This document shows positions 55,496-63,723 of a stretch of 64,000 nucleotides of DNA, piece by piece (the first letter of the stretch is position 1; every line of letters begins with the position of its first letter). Both the position numbers and the translations under genes were made by a program. Under the pieces are notes generated by a model, which worked only from the letters and a program-made list of their open reading frames with translations, was not told the origin of the DNA and made no database searches. Location of the stretch: NCBI GenBank assembly GCA_907163225.1, contig OU015322.1:3384501-3448500 (forward strand), written 5' to 3'. The stretch is from an uncultured Rhodocyclaceae bacterium (lineage in GTDB: Bacteria; Pseudomonadota; Gammaproteobacteria; Burkholderiales; Rhodocyclaceae).

Positions 55496-56097
55496 TCGCA
55501 ATAATTGACTACGACGTTGGCAATATCTCCGCCGTAGCAAACATGCTGCAACGCCTCGGAGTGCGATCAGTAATGACCAGTGATCCTGCTGTCGTAGCCG
55601 AGGCCGACCGGATCATCTTGCCGGGCAATGGCTCCTTCGACGCCTGCATGAGGAACCTGCGGGCTACTGGATTGGTGCCGCTTCTTGAGCAACGTGTCCT
55701 GGACGATGGGGTTCCGCTGCTCGGAATCTGTGTTGGAGCGCAGATGCTGGGTTCGCGTAGCGAGGAGGGGAGCGAACCTGGTTTGGGTTGGCTAGACATG
55801 ACGGTCCATCGCTTTCCCAATGTGGATGGTTTCCCAGTCCCACACATGGGGTGGTGCGAAGTGTTTCCTGCCCAGAGGGGGCATCCCCTGGCAAATGATC
55901 TGGCGGATAACTCACGATTTTATTTCGTCCATAGTTATTTTATGCTACCGGCCGATCCTGCTGATGTGCTGCTTAAGGCTACTTACGGTCGAGAGTTCGC
56001 CGCAGCGGTCGCGCGCGATAACGTGTCGGGCGTTCAATTCCATCCCGAGAAGAGCCATCGCTACGGCAAAGAGCTTCTTGCGGCTTTTGCGAGGTAG
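55492..56097 (+). CDS. hisH: HisH-like class I glutaminase for sugar amidination
   Basis: This 201-residue glutamine amidotransferase releases ammonia from glutamine. The catalytic triad is present: Cys80 in LLGICVGAQML, and His184 and Glu186 in GVQFHPEKSH. True histidine-pathway HisH proteins are close in sequence, but the gene sits in a polysaccharide locus beside a hisF paralogue and wbpG, as in P. aeruginosa O5, where HisH2/HisF2 supply ammonia to WbpG. GTG 55492 overlaps the wzx stop. Confidence 0.9.
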   Translation: MIAIIDYDVGNISAVANMLQRLGVRSVMTSDPAVVAEADRIILPGNGSFDACMRNLRATGLVPLLEQRVLDDGVPLLGICVGAQMLGSRSEEGSEPGLGWLDMTVHRFPNVDGFPVPHMGWCEVFPAQRGHPLANDLADNSRFYFVHSYFMLPADPADVLLKATYGREFAAAVARDNVSGVQFHPEKSHRYGKELLAAFAR

Positions 56098-56102
56098 ATG
56101 CA

Positions 56103-56846
56103 ATGCGCCGGGCACGAGTCATTCCCTGTCTGCTGATTCAAGGAAACGGTCTCGTCAAGACGAGGAAATTTAAAGACCCAGTGTACGTCGGCGATCCCAT
56201 TAATGCGATGAGGATCTTCAGCGACAAGGAAGCTGACGAGATTGTGGTTCTTGACATCGACGCATCAAAGAGGGGATTCGAGCCAAACTACGAGTTGATC
56301 TCCGAGATGGCTGGCGAGGCGTTCATGCCCATGGCTTACGGTGGCGGCGTGACCAACGCTGAGCAAGTGCGGCGTTTGATACGCTGCGGTATAGAAAAAG
56401 TTGTAGTTAACTCGGCATCTGTTCGTTCGATGGAATGGATACGTGAGGCAGTTGGTGTTTTCGGGAGCCAAGCCATCGTCGGGGCGGTGGATGTCAAGAA
56501 AACCTTGTTGGGCGGCTATCGTGTGGTCACAAGATCGGCGACTGAAGATGCTCAGGTTGACCTAGATCACCATATTGCGAATCTCGTGACCGCCGGGGTA
56601 GGCGAAATATTCATTAATTCAGTCGATCGTGACGGTTCTATGTCGGGGTACGACCTGCAACTCATCCAGAGAGTGGTGAGAAATCTGAGTGTGCCGCTTG
56701 TCGCATGCGGTGGCGCGGGAACGGTCGAGCACTTGGCAGAGGGTGTTCGCAACGGCGCCTCTGCGGTTGCCGCAGGCAGCATGTTTGTTTTTCACGGCAA
56801 GCATCGTGCAGTACTGATAAATTACTCAAACGAATTGTCGCTTTGA
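56103..56846 (+). CDS. hisF: HisF-like ammonia-channel subunit, active-site Asp replaced
   Basis: This 247-residue TIM barrel starts MRRARVIPCLLIQGNGLVKTRKF. In functional HisF the segment reads PCLDV-type, with a catalytic Asp (Asp11 of Thermotoga maritima); here residue 11 is Leu. The second catalytic Asp, in GAVDVKK, is kept, as is SVDRDGSMSGYD. Loss of the first Asp argues against imidazole-glycerol-phosphate synthesis and for a dedicated role with WbpG. AYGGGVTN and CGGAGTVEHL are the usual phosphate-binding loops. It abuts the polymerase gene. Confidence 0.9.
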   Translation: MRRARVIPCLLIQGNGLVKTRKFKDPVYVGDPINAMRIFSDKEADEIVVLDIDASKRGFEPNYELISEMAGEAFMPMAYGGGVTNAEQVRRLIRCGIEKVVVNSASVRSMEWIREAVGVFGSQAIVGAVDVKKTLLGGYRVVTRSATEDAQVDLDHHIANLVTAGVGEIFINSVDRDGSMSGYDLQLIQRVVRNLSVPLVACGGAGTVEHLAEGVRNGASAVAAGSMFVFHGKHRAVLINYSNELSL

Positions 56847-58114
56847 TGAGTTTACCTATCGGCAGTCAGAGGGTTAGATTGAGCTATGCACTTGTCAGCC
56901 TTGGTCTGTTGCTTTCTATCGTATTTTGTTATTCGGCTTTTATACAAGTTACAAATGAGTATCTTGGGTATCTGGTTGTTTCATATGGCGCAACGGACAT
57001 TTTCTTGATGGCAGGAGTGCTTGCGCTCTTGGTGCTGCAGTTGAAAAATGGCGTCCGTTTACCTTCGGATTTCTTTTGTTTCATATATATTATTTTCGTA
57101 TTGATGCCGTTTTGTGTCCTATTCAAGATTAGAGGCGAGATTGATGATGGGGTGCTCATTATTGGATCTTTTTTTCTTGTATTTCCTTTGGTGGTTTTTA
57201 GCTTAACGAGAAGAATTAGTTACAAAGTAATGTTTTCAGGGTTTTTGTCATGGCGTTGGACCATGTACGCATTGTTTGTACTCTTGGCAATTTCGGTTTG
57301 GCTGTTGATGAGTAGCGGTATTCCTTCTTCGAGTTTCGATGTTGATTCGTCTTATGATCGACGTCTTGAAGGGCGAGATGCCTTTCAAACGGGCGCGATA
57401 GCCAGCTATATTGTTTCGATGGTTAGCAATTCGGTTCTTCCATTGCTGGCGTTCTGGTCGGGGTATTCCAGACGCGCCCATATGTTTATTCTCGCGATTG
57501 CCGGGTGTTTATTGATGTATTTTTATCTTGGCGTGAAGGCTCCATTTCTTTACGTTGTTATTGGATTTGTTTTTTCTCTGGCGGTGCGTTCTGGGGCTAT
57601 TGTTCATTCAAAACGGTTGTTTGCTTATGCTGTATTGCTGGCGTTTTCGTTGTTTTTTGTTGAGTTGATGGTTTTGGACTACTCATATATCGGAGATTAT
57701 TTGCTTAGGCGTGCATTTGCGGTGCCGCCTTTCCTGGTTTCTGCATACCTCGAGATGTTTTTTAACTCCAGTGGATATTGGGATTTGGTAAGTGGGGTTT
57801 TGGTTGACCAACCCGTAACCATGGTAATGGGAGAGTATCTCGGAGATCCCGCACTGAATGCAAACACGAATTCATTTATATATGCATTGGGCTCGGGTGG
57901 AGTAGGTGGTTATGTTTTGGATATCTTGCTCGTTTGCGCCGTATTCAACTTCATGGACCGTTTGTACATCGAACGCAGCGACCCAGCGATGCTGTGGCTA
58001 GGTTTTCTTTTTTCCTTGCTACTTGTCGAGCAAAGTTCGAAGACGGCATTGGTCTCCAGCGGAATTGCTTTGGTGTTGTTGATTTCATTTTTTGGCCGGT
58101 ATCGTGTGCGTTAG
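56846..58114 (+). CDS. wzy: Wzy-like O-antigen polymerase
   Basis: This 422-residue membrane protein has about ten to twelve hydrophobic segments and a large periplasmic loop in the second half (AVPPFLVSAYLEMFFNSSGYWDLVSG...VMGEYLGDPALNANTNSFIYALGSGGVGG). The NTNSF...G.GG pattern fits O-antigen and oligosaccharide polymerases. It is visibly AT-rich compared with its neighbours, as wzy genes usually are. I chose ATG 56846, overlapping the hisF stop, over the upstream frame extension inside hisF. Sequence identity to any named polymerase cannot be judged, but context and topology support it. Confidence 0.8.
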   Translation: MSLPIGSQRVRLSYALVSLGLLLSIVFCYSAFIQVTNEYLGYLVVSYGATDIFLMAGVLALLVLQLKNGVRLPSDFFCFIYIIFVLMPFCVLFKIRGEIDDGVLIIGSFFLVFPLVVFSLTRRISYKVMFSGFLSWRWTMYALFVLLAISVWLLMSSGIPSSSFDVDSSYDRRLEGRDAFQTGAIASYIVSMVSNSVLPLLAFWSGYSRRAHMFILAIAGCLLMYFYLGVKAPFLYVVIGFVFSLAVRSGAIVHSKRLFAYAVLLAFSLFFVELMVLDYSYIGDYLLRRAFAVPPFLVSAYLEMFFNSSGYWDLVSGVLVDQPVTMVMGEYLGDPALNANTNSFIYALGSGGVGGYVLDILLVCAVFNFMDRLYIERSDPAMLWLGFLFSLLLVEQSSKTALVSSGIALVLLISFFGRYRVR

Positions 58115-58219
58115 TCGGCAATATATTCACGCCATTATCACCAAATCGTATTGGATTAGGAGTGGTCATTAGAGTAAAATCAACGCTTTTGCCCTAATTC
58201 AAGGGTAGTGAGTTGATGC
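58115..58219 (+). other. AT-rich gap between wzy and wbpG
   Basis: This 105-base stretch shows no open frame, clear hairpin or repeat. Its composition resembles the 3' part of wzy rather than wbpG, which marks it as a possible recombination joint between blocks of different origin. Confidence 0.4.
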
Positions 58220-59368
58220 ATGATAAGTACAACTGCTCGGCGTCTGTGCACGAAATGCGTAATGGATTGTTCAGATCCAGAGATATTGTTCGACGATTCT
58301 GGAGTTTGTAATCATTGCCTCAAGTTTGATCAGGTTGCGTCGCAGCAATGGTTTCCTGACGCAGAGGGACGCCGCCGTTGGGCGGGAATTGCCGATGAGA
58401 TCAAGGTAGCCGGTGCTGGGCGTGAGTATGACTGCATCCTCGGCTTGAGTGGCGGCGTCGATAGCTCGTATCTTGCACTGAAGGCTCTGGATTGGGGGTT
58501 ACGGCCATTGGTCGTGCATGTCGATGCCGGCTGGAACAGTGAACTCGCTGTTGCAAACATCGAGCAGATAGTCAAGCATTGCGGCTATGACCTTCATACC
58601 CATGTCGTCGACTGGGAGGAGATGCGTGACTTACATCTTGCCTACCTGCGGGCCGGGGTCGCCAACCAGGATGTCCCGCAGGATCACATCTTCTTCGCTA
58701 GTCTTTATCACTTCGCGACGAAAAATGGAATCCGCTACATCCTGTCCGGAGGCAATCTCGCGACGGAGGGCATATTTCCTGATGCCTGGCATGGTAGCGC
58801 GATGGATGCGATCAACCTGCGGGCTATCCACAAACGCTTTGGAGAGCGCCCCCTCAAGCACTATAAGACGATCAGTTTCTTCGACTATTACCTTTGGTAT
58901 CCATTCGTCAAGAAGATGCGGACGGTGCGTCCGCTCAACTTCATGCCCTATGTCAAGGCTGAGGCTCTGCTGGAACTGGAGCAGACAGTCCGGTATAAGC
59001 CCTATCCGCGAAAGCACGGGGAGTCGCTCTTCACCAAGCTCTTTCAGAATTATTATCTGCCCACCAAGTTTGGTTATGACAAACGCCGGCCGCATTTGTC
59101 GAGCCTGATTGTCTCCGGGCAGATGACCCGGCAAGAGGCTTTGGCCAAGCTTAAAGAGCCGCTCTACGATGCACAGGAGCTAGAGATCGATATTGCCTAT
59201 TTCTGCAAGAAGTTGCGGATCAGCCGAGCACAGTTCGACGAGCTGATGAATGTCGCTCCGCATCATTTCTCCGACTTCGCCACCTGGGACGGGCGGTATC
59301 GCCTGCTCAAGAAGGCGCAGGCGCATGTCGAGCGCATCATTGGTAAGCGAGTCCGTGTTTACTCCTGA
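58220..59368 (+). CDS. wbpG: N-acetyl sugar amidotransferase (WbpG type)
   Basis: This 382-residue PP-loop ATPase uses ammonia from the HisH/HisF paralogues to turn an acetamido group of a nucleotide sugar into an acetamidino group. Cys10/Cys13 (CTKC) and Cys30/Cys33 (CNHC) look like a metal-binding site; the PP-loop is LGLSGGVDSSYLALKAL (77-83 core). ILSGGNLATEG and FFDYYLWYPFVKKMRTVRPLNFMPY follow, typical of the WbpG/PseA group. The chain lacks its own glutaminase domain. Together with hisH and hisF it forms a three-gene amidination module split by wzy. Confidence 0.9.
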   Translation: MISTTARRLCTKCVMDCSDPEILFDDSGVCNHCLKFDQVASQQWFPDAEGRRRWAGIADEIKVAGAGREYDCILGLSGGVDSSYLALKALDWGLRPLVVHVDAGWNSELAVANIEQIVKHCGYDLHTHVVDWEEMRDLHLAYLRAGVANQDVPQDHIFFASLYHFATKNGIRYILSGGNLATEGIFPDAWHGSAMDAINLRAIHKRFGERPLKHYKTISFFDYYLWYPFVKKMRTVRPLNFMPYVKAEALLELEQTVRYKPYPRKHGESLFTKLFQNYYLPTKFGYDKRRPHLSSLIVSGQMTRQEALAKLKEPLYDAQELEIDIAYFCKKLRISRAQFDELMNVAPHHFSDFATWDGRYRLLKKAQAHVERIIGKRVRVYS

Positions 59369-60524
59369 GGCTGTCATAACGCCGCGTACGCAGAGTTTGG
59401 CGGGGCGGACGCGCATCGCCCACCTGACTTCGGCTCACCCGCGGGACGATATTCGCATATTTCTGAAGGAGTGCCGGAGTCTCGCCCTCGGTGGGTACGA
59501 TGTCCATCTGGTAGTCGCGGACGGGCTTGGCGACGCAGAATCGAATGGGGTTTGCATCCACGATGTTGGTAGGCTCACAGGTCGTTTGAATCGCATGTTC
59601 AGGACCACACGAAATGTCTTTGCATTGGCCAAGTTGCTGAAGGCTGACATTTATCACTTGCATGATCCGGAACTGATCCCAATTGGACTTAAGCTCAAAA
59701 AATGCGGAAAGATAGTCATTTTTGATGCGCACGAGGATGTACCCAAGCAACTTCTGAGCAAGCCTTATCTGAACAAGCCCGCGCTGTGGGCGCTGTCCAA
59801 GGTATTTGGCGCGTTCGAGTCGTGGGCATGCCGCCGCTTTGGCGGCGTGATTGCAGCCACGCCTTTCATCCGTGACAAATTTTTGGCCATCAACCCCAAT
59901 ACGGTGGACATCAACAACTTTCCCATGCAGGGCGATCTGGCCAGTGACGTGGCATGGGGCACCAAACAGCCCGAAGTTTGTTATGTGGGTGGGATTGCCC
60001 AAATCAGGGGCATTCAAGAGGTGTGTCAGGCAATGGGTTTGGTCACTTCCAACGCACGGCTCAATTTGTGTGGTGGGTTCGAAAGCCCTGTGCTTGAACA
60101 AGCTGTTCGAGCCATGCCCGGCTGGCAGCGCGTGCATGCCCATGGGTTTGTCAGCCGTGAGGGCGTGCGTGATGTGTTGTCGCGCTCTGTGGCGGGTTTG
60201 GTGACCTTGCACCCGACGATCAATTACTTAGACGCACTGCCTGTCAAGATGTTTGAATATATGTGTGCTGGCATTCCTGTGATTGCATCGGATTTTCCGC
60301 TGTGGCGCGACATCATTGCAGGCAACAATTGTGGCTTGTTGGTGGACCCGATGAAACCTAAAGCCATCGCCGAGGCCATTGATTATTTAGTGACGCACCC
60401 GCAAGAAGCCATCCGCATGGGAGCCAACGGCCGCCGTGCGGTGGATGAGGGTTACAACTGGGCCGTGGAAGAGCAGAAGCTGCTGGCGTTTTATGAACGC
60501 GTGTTGGGGAATCAACAGAATTAA
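59355..60524 (+). CDS. Glycosyltransferase, GT4 family
   Basis: This roughly 389-residue GT-B enzyme transfers a sugar to the growing lipid-linked oligosaccharide on the cytoplasmic face. It shows RIAHLTSAHPRDDIRIFLKECRSLALGGYDVHLV, IYHLHDPELIPIG, DAHEDVPKQ and the donor-binding ALPVKMFEYMCAGIPVIASDFPLWRDI. The start is uncertain: GTG 59355 overlaps wbpG by 14 bases, while ATG 59325 gives ten more residues. It occupies the position of wbpH. The second half of the gene uses codons and bases more like the fused amidotransferase downstream than like wbpG. Confidence 0.87.
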   Translation: MFTPEAVITPRTQSLAGRTRIAHLTSAHPRDDIRIFLKECRSLALGGYDVHLVVADGLGDAESNGVCIHDVGRLTGRLNRMFRTTRNVFALAKLLKADIYHLHDPELIPIGLKLKKCGKIVIFDAHEDVPKQLLSKPYLNKPALWALSKVFGAFESWACRRFGGVIAATPFIRDKFLAINPNTVDINNFPMQGDLASDVAWGTKQPEVCYVGGIAQIRGIQEVCQAMGLVTSNARLNLCGGFESPVLEQAVRAMPGWQRVHAHGFVSREGVRDVLSRSVAGLVTLHPTINYLDALPVKMFEYMCAGIPVIASDFPLWRDIIAGNNCGLLVDPMKPKAIAEAIDYLVTHPQEAIRMGANGRRAVDEGYNWAVEEQKLLAFYERVLGNQQN

Positions 60525-60648
60525 AAAAGTTACCGTCTTGAGTGCACGCCCACCGTTGTGGGCCTTGGGGCAGCAGGGTGCAAATGTGCAGCCTTATGGG
60601 GCCGGGGATGCGGCACAGAGAATTGTGGAAAAGCTGAGGAATTATTGA
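60525..60648 (+). pseudogene. C-terminal remnant of a UDP-GlcNAc(3NAc)A 2-epimerase (WbpI/WecB family)
   Basis: The frame ending in TGA at 60646-60648 reads GANVQPYGAGDAAQRIVEKL and then RNY. This matches the very C-terminus of non-hydrolysing 2-epimerases, where E. coli WecB ends NPYGDGQACSRILEALKN. The residues P-Y-G-x-G-x-A-x-x-R-I-x-E-x-L align. The rest of the protein is gone: just upstream is the stop of the glycosyltransferase gene. Its stop overlaps the ATG of the fused amidotransferase by one base, as if the complete epimerase gene once led into it. In P. aeruginosa O5 wbpI lies exactly here, after wbpG and wbpH. Confidence 0.7.
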
Positions 60649-62468
60649 TGTGTGGAATTTTTGGGATTATTTCGAATTTAAATATTGTAAAAAATGACCT
60701 CAGGCTGTTGGCCCATCACTCAGAACAGCGCGGTAAAGACTCAAGCGGCCTGTTTATGAGCAACGTCAATGGCTACGACCTTCACCGTGCCAACAAGGCC
60801 ATCACTTCTTTGTTGAAAGATATCAACACTGCCACAAGCGGCTTGGTCATGGGGCATAGTCGCTTGATTACTAATGGCTTGGCGGACAATCAACCCGTTT
60901 ATCGTGATGATGTCTGTGTGATTCACAACGGTATTGTTGTAAATCATGACGCTTTGTGGGCTCAGGTCGGTAAAACACGGCAACAAGAGATTGACACCGA
61001 AATCATTGCGGCCATTGCTGCAGACCACCTGGAAAATGGTGGCACAGCGGAGGGCGTTGCCAAGCGCGTGCTCAGCCTTTGTGAGGGTGTAGTGGCCTGC
61101 GCCTTGGCCTTGCCAAGGCTGGGCAAGCTCTGTTTGTTCTCTAACAACGGTAGCCTTTACCACGGTACCAAGGATGGTGCGCATTATTTTGCTTCGGAGA
61201 GCTTCCCGCTGAAGCAGTTGAAATGCGAGTCTGTAGTCCAAGTGCGAACTGAGGGAGTGGTGCTTGACATTCCCGCCGCAGCGAATCAGCCGCAAATTCA
61301 TGAGCATGCCCAGCGCACCACGAATCTGATCCCCAGCCTGGGCACACACAAGGCCGAAGAGGCGATGTTAGAGTACAAACGCCACAACATTCAGCGGTGT
61401 ACGCGTTGCATTCTCCCTGAAACCATGCCTTACATCCGCTTTGATGGTGCTGGTGTTTGCAACTATTGCCACACCTACAAACCGCGCAATAGACCACGCC
61501 CTGTTGAGGAGATCTTTAATCTGGTTGAGCCTTATCGCCGTGCGCATGGTGACGATTGTATCGTTCCGTTTTCGGGCGGTCGTGACAGTTGTTATGGTCT
61601 GCATTTGATCGCCAAAGAGCTGAAGATGAAGCCGGTCACCTATACCTATGATTGGGGAATGGTGACGGATTTGGGACGTCGCAACATTAGCCGCATGTGT
61701 GCCGAGATGGGCATCGAGAATATCATCGTGGCTGATGACATCGCGCTGAAACGTCGAAATATCGCCAAGAATTTGCAAGCATGGCTCAAAGCCCCCCATT
61801 TGGGTATGGTGAGCATTTTGACTGCCGGTGATAAACATTTTTTCCGCCATGTAGAGACCGTGAAGCAGCAAACCGGCATTTCACTCAATCTGTGGGGCGT
61901 TAACCCGCTGGAAGTGACGCACTTCAAGGCTGGTTTCCTGGGCGTGCCACCAGACTTTGAAGAAGAAAGAGTGTATTCGCATGGCGCTATGAAGCAGTTG
62001 CGTTACCAGTGGCTGCGGTTAAAGGCCATGGCCCAAAGCCCCGGCTATTTCAACAGTTCGTTGTGGGATACCCTGTCTGGTGAGTATTACCGCAGTTTTA
62101 ACAAGAAGACAGACTATTACCACATATTTGATTACTGGCGTTGGGATGAAAAGACTATCGACGATACCCTGATTAACCAGTACGACTGGGAAACGGCGCC
62201 CGATACAAATACCACTTGGCGCATTGGTGATGGAACTGCAGCTATTTACAACTATATCTATTACACCGTTGCAGGGTTCACAGAGCACGACACTTTTCGC
62301 AGCAACCAGATTCGCGAAGGTGACTTGACTCGCGAGGAGGCTTTAGCGTTGGTGGAGGATGAAAACCGCCCCCGCTATCCCAACATTAAATGGTATTTGG
62401 ATGCAATTGGGATGGATTTTGCTGATGTGATTCCGGTCATCAACCAAATACCCAAACTTTATTGTTGA
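60648..62468 (+). CDS. Class II glutamine amidotransferase fused to a WbpG-like PP-loop sugar amidotransferase
   Basis: This 606-residue protein starts MCGIFGIIS at ATG 60648, putting the Ntn nucleophile at Cys2. Residues 1-215 form a class II glutaminase (HSEQRGKDSSGLF, GHSRLITNG, VIHNGIVVNHD). Residues 245-606 form an N-acetyl sugar amidotransferase: Cys251/Cys254 (CTRC) and Cys271/Cys274 (CNYC), the PP-loop FSGGRDSCYGL (308-315 core), YTYDWGMVTDLGRRNISRM, then NPLEVTHFKAGFLG. It should make its own ammonia and deliver it internally, so unlike WbpG it needs no HisH/HisF. The substrate is unknown; an acetamido sugar of the locus is the likely candidate. It is not asparagine synthetase, whose synthetase domain differs. 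Confidence 0.88.
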   Translation: MCGIFGIISNLNIVKNDLRLLAHHSEQRGKDSSGLFMSNVNGYDLHRANKAITSLLKDINTATSGLVMGHSRLITNGLADNQPVYRDDVCVIHNGIVVNHDALWAQVGKTRQQEIDTEIIAAIAADHLENGGTAEGVAKRVLSLCEGVVACALALPRLGKLCLFSNNGSLYHGTKDGAHYFASESFPLKQLKCESVVQVRTEGVVLDIPAAANQPQIHEHAQRTTNLIPSLGTHKAEEAMLEYKRHNIQRCTRCILPETMPYIRFDGAGVCNYCHTYKPRNRPRPVEEIFNLVEPYRRAHGDDCIVPFSGGRDSCYGLHLIAKELKMKPVTYTYDWGMVTDLGRRNISRMCAEMGIENIIVADDIALKRRNIAKNLQAWLKAPHLGMVSILTAGDKHFFRHVETVKQQTGISLNLWGVNPLEVTHFKAGFLGVPPDFEEERVYSHGAMKQLRYQWLRLKAMAQSPGYFNSSLWDTLSGEYYRSFNKKTDYYHIFDYWRWDEKTIDDTLINQYDWETAPDTNTTWRIGDGTAAIYNYIYYTVAGFTEHDTFRSNQIREGDLTREEALALVEDENRPRYPNIKWYLDAIGMDFADVIPVINQIPKLYC

Positions 62469-62475
62469 GCGGTCC

Positions 62476-63723
62476 ATGAGCAAATGTATCTGGTACGTCT
62501 CTAAGTATGTCGCGCCGCCCGGGAAGTGCAGCGCCGGGGGGCGAGGCTACCTGCTGATGAAGGAATTTGCCCGGCTCGGGTGCCGTTCTGTCATCATCAC
62601 CTCGGATTCCAACCAGTTGACACAGGTTCCAAGCTTGGACCAACCGTATCTTCGTCAGGAAGTCGACGGCATCCAACTGTGGTGGGTTCGGACCCTGAAG
62701 TATCAGGTGGCGAAATCGGTTCGCCGCATTCTGAGCTGGATCGATTTCGAATGGCGCCTGCTATTGATCCCGAGGGGGAATATTCCAAGGCCCGATGTTG
62801 TCGTGGTGTCAAGCCTTTCGCCATTGACGGTGGTGAATGGATTCCTGCTCCGGAGGCGTTACCGGTGCCGTCTGGTTTTCGAGATCCGGGATATTTGGCC
62901 ACTGACGATTACTGAGGAGGGCGGATTCAGTCGCTACAACCCTCTCGTTGTTGGACTGGCATGGATCGAACGCCTGGGGTATCGCTATGCTGACGCCATT
63001 GTGGGGACGATGCCGAACCTCCGCGAGCATGTCGCAGATGTGTTGGGCCAGGAGAAATCTGTCGGGTGTATTCCGATGGGGATTGACGGCTCGATGCTTG
63101 TCGAGTCGCTCGACGTTCCGGATGATTACGACGCCAAGTACCTTCCCAAGGGGAAGTTCGTGGTCGCGCACGCAGGCACGATCGGCATCACGAATGCACT
63201 TGACACCTTTCTCGATTGTGCCGAGTCGCTAGCCGGCAATCCCGCGATCCATTTCCTTGTCGTGGGCGATGGAGACCTGCGCGAGCACTATCAAACCAAA
63301 TATGGGCATCTGCCAAACCTGACCTTCGCACCGAAGGTGCCGAAGGGAATGGTGCAGGCAGTCCTCGCCAAGTGCGACCTGCTTTATTTCTCTGTCCATG
63401 TGTCGGCGGTGTGGCGTTTCGGCCAGTCCCTGAACAAGGTGATCGACTACATGCTCTCCGGCAAGCCGATCGTTGCGTCGTACACGGGGTACCCCTCGAT
63501 GATCAATGAGGCGGATTGCGGAACCTACGTTCCTGCTGGCGATGTGGCGGCGCTGTGTGCCGAGGTCCTTCGCTACAGCCTGTTGCCGGAATCCGAACGG
63601 AACGCCATGGGCGCGCGGGGTCGGGAATGGATTCTTGCCCATCGCAGCTACGAGGAGTTGGCCAGGGAGTATCTGGCGATACTGTTTCCCTTGCCACCAC
63701 TGGCTTCGGCGGCCACCGGATGA
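62476..63723 (+). CDS. Glycosyltransferase, GT4 family (WbuB-like)
   Basis: This 415-residue GT-B enzyme has SKYVAPPGKCSAGGRGYLLMKEFARLGCRSVIITSD at the N-terminus, the RDIWPLTI motif common in WbuB-type transferases, VVAHAGTIGITNALDTFL and the donor-site SLNKVIDYMLSGKPIVASYTGYPSMI. WbuB-type enzymes add N-acetylfucosamine or related amino sugars. It occupies the position of wbpJ in the O5 order. Its GC-rich codon use returns to that of the chromosome. The end overlaps the phosphoglycosyl transferase gene by four bases. Confidence 0.88.
   Translation: MSKCIWYVSKYVAPPGKCSAGGRGYLLMKEFARLGCRSVIITSDSNQLTQVPSLDQPYLRQEVDGIQLWWVRTLKYQVAKSVRRILSWIDFEWRLLLIPRGNIPRPDVVVVSSLSPLTVVNGFLLRRRYRCRLVFEIRDIWPLTITEEGGFSRYNPLVVGLAWIERLGYRYADAIVGTMPNLREHVADVLGQEKSVGCIPMGIDGSMLVESLDVPDDYDAKYLPKGKFVVAHAGTIGITNALDTFLDCAESLAGNPAIHFLVVGDGDLREHYQTKYGHLPNLTFAPKVPKGMVQAVLAKCDLLYFSVHVSAVWRFGQSLNKVIDYMLSGKPIVASYTGYPSMINEADCGTYVPAGDVAALCAEVLRYSLLPESERNAMGARGREWILAHRSYEELAREYLAILFPLPPLASAATG

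Noticed and set aside
55492-56846. Housekeeping histidine genes hisH and hisF
   Set aside because: No other his biosynthesis genes are adjacent, HisF lacks the first catalytic Asp, and both lie in a polysaccharide locus with wbpG.
60436-60648. A separate 70-residue gene starting at 60436
   Set aside because: Its first half is out of frame inside the glycosyltransferase gene; only the end is meaningful, and it is better read as the tail of a lost epimerase.
60648-61300. Asparagine synthetase B
   Set aside because: The N-terminal glutaminase is similar, but the C-terminal half has the CTRC/CNYC cysteines and PP-loop context of sugar amidotransferases and lacks the AsnB synthetase motifs.
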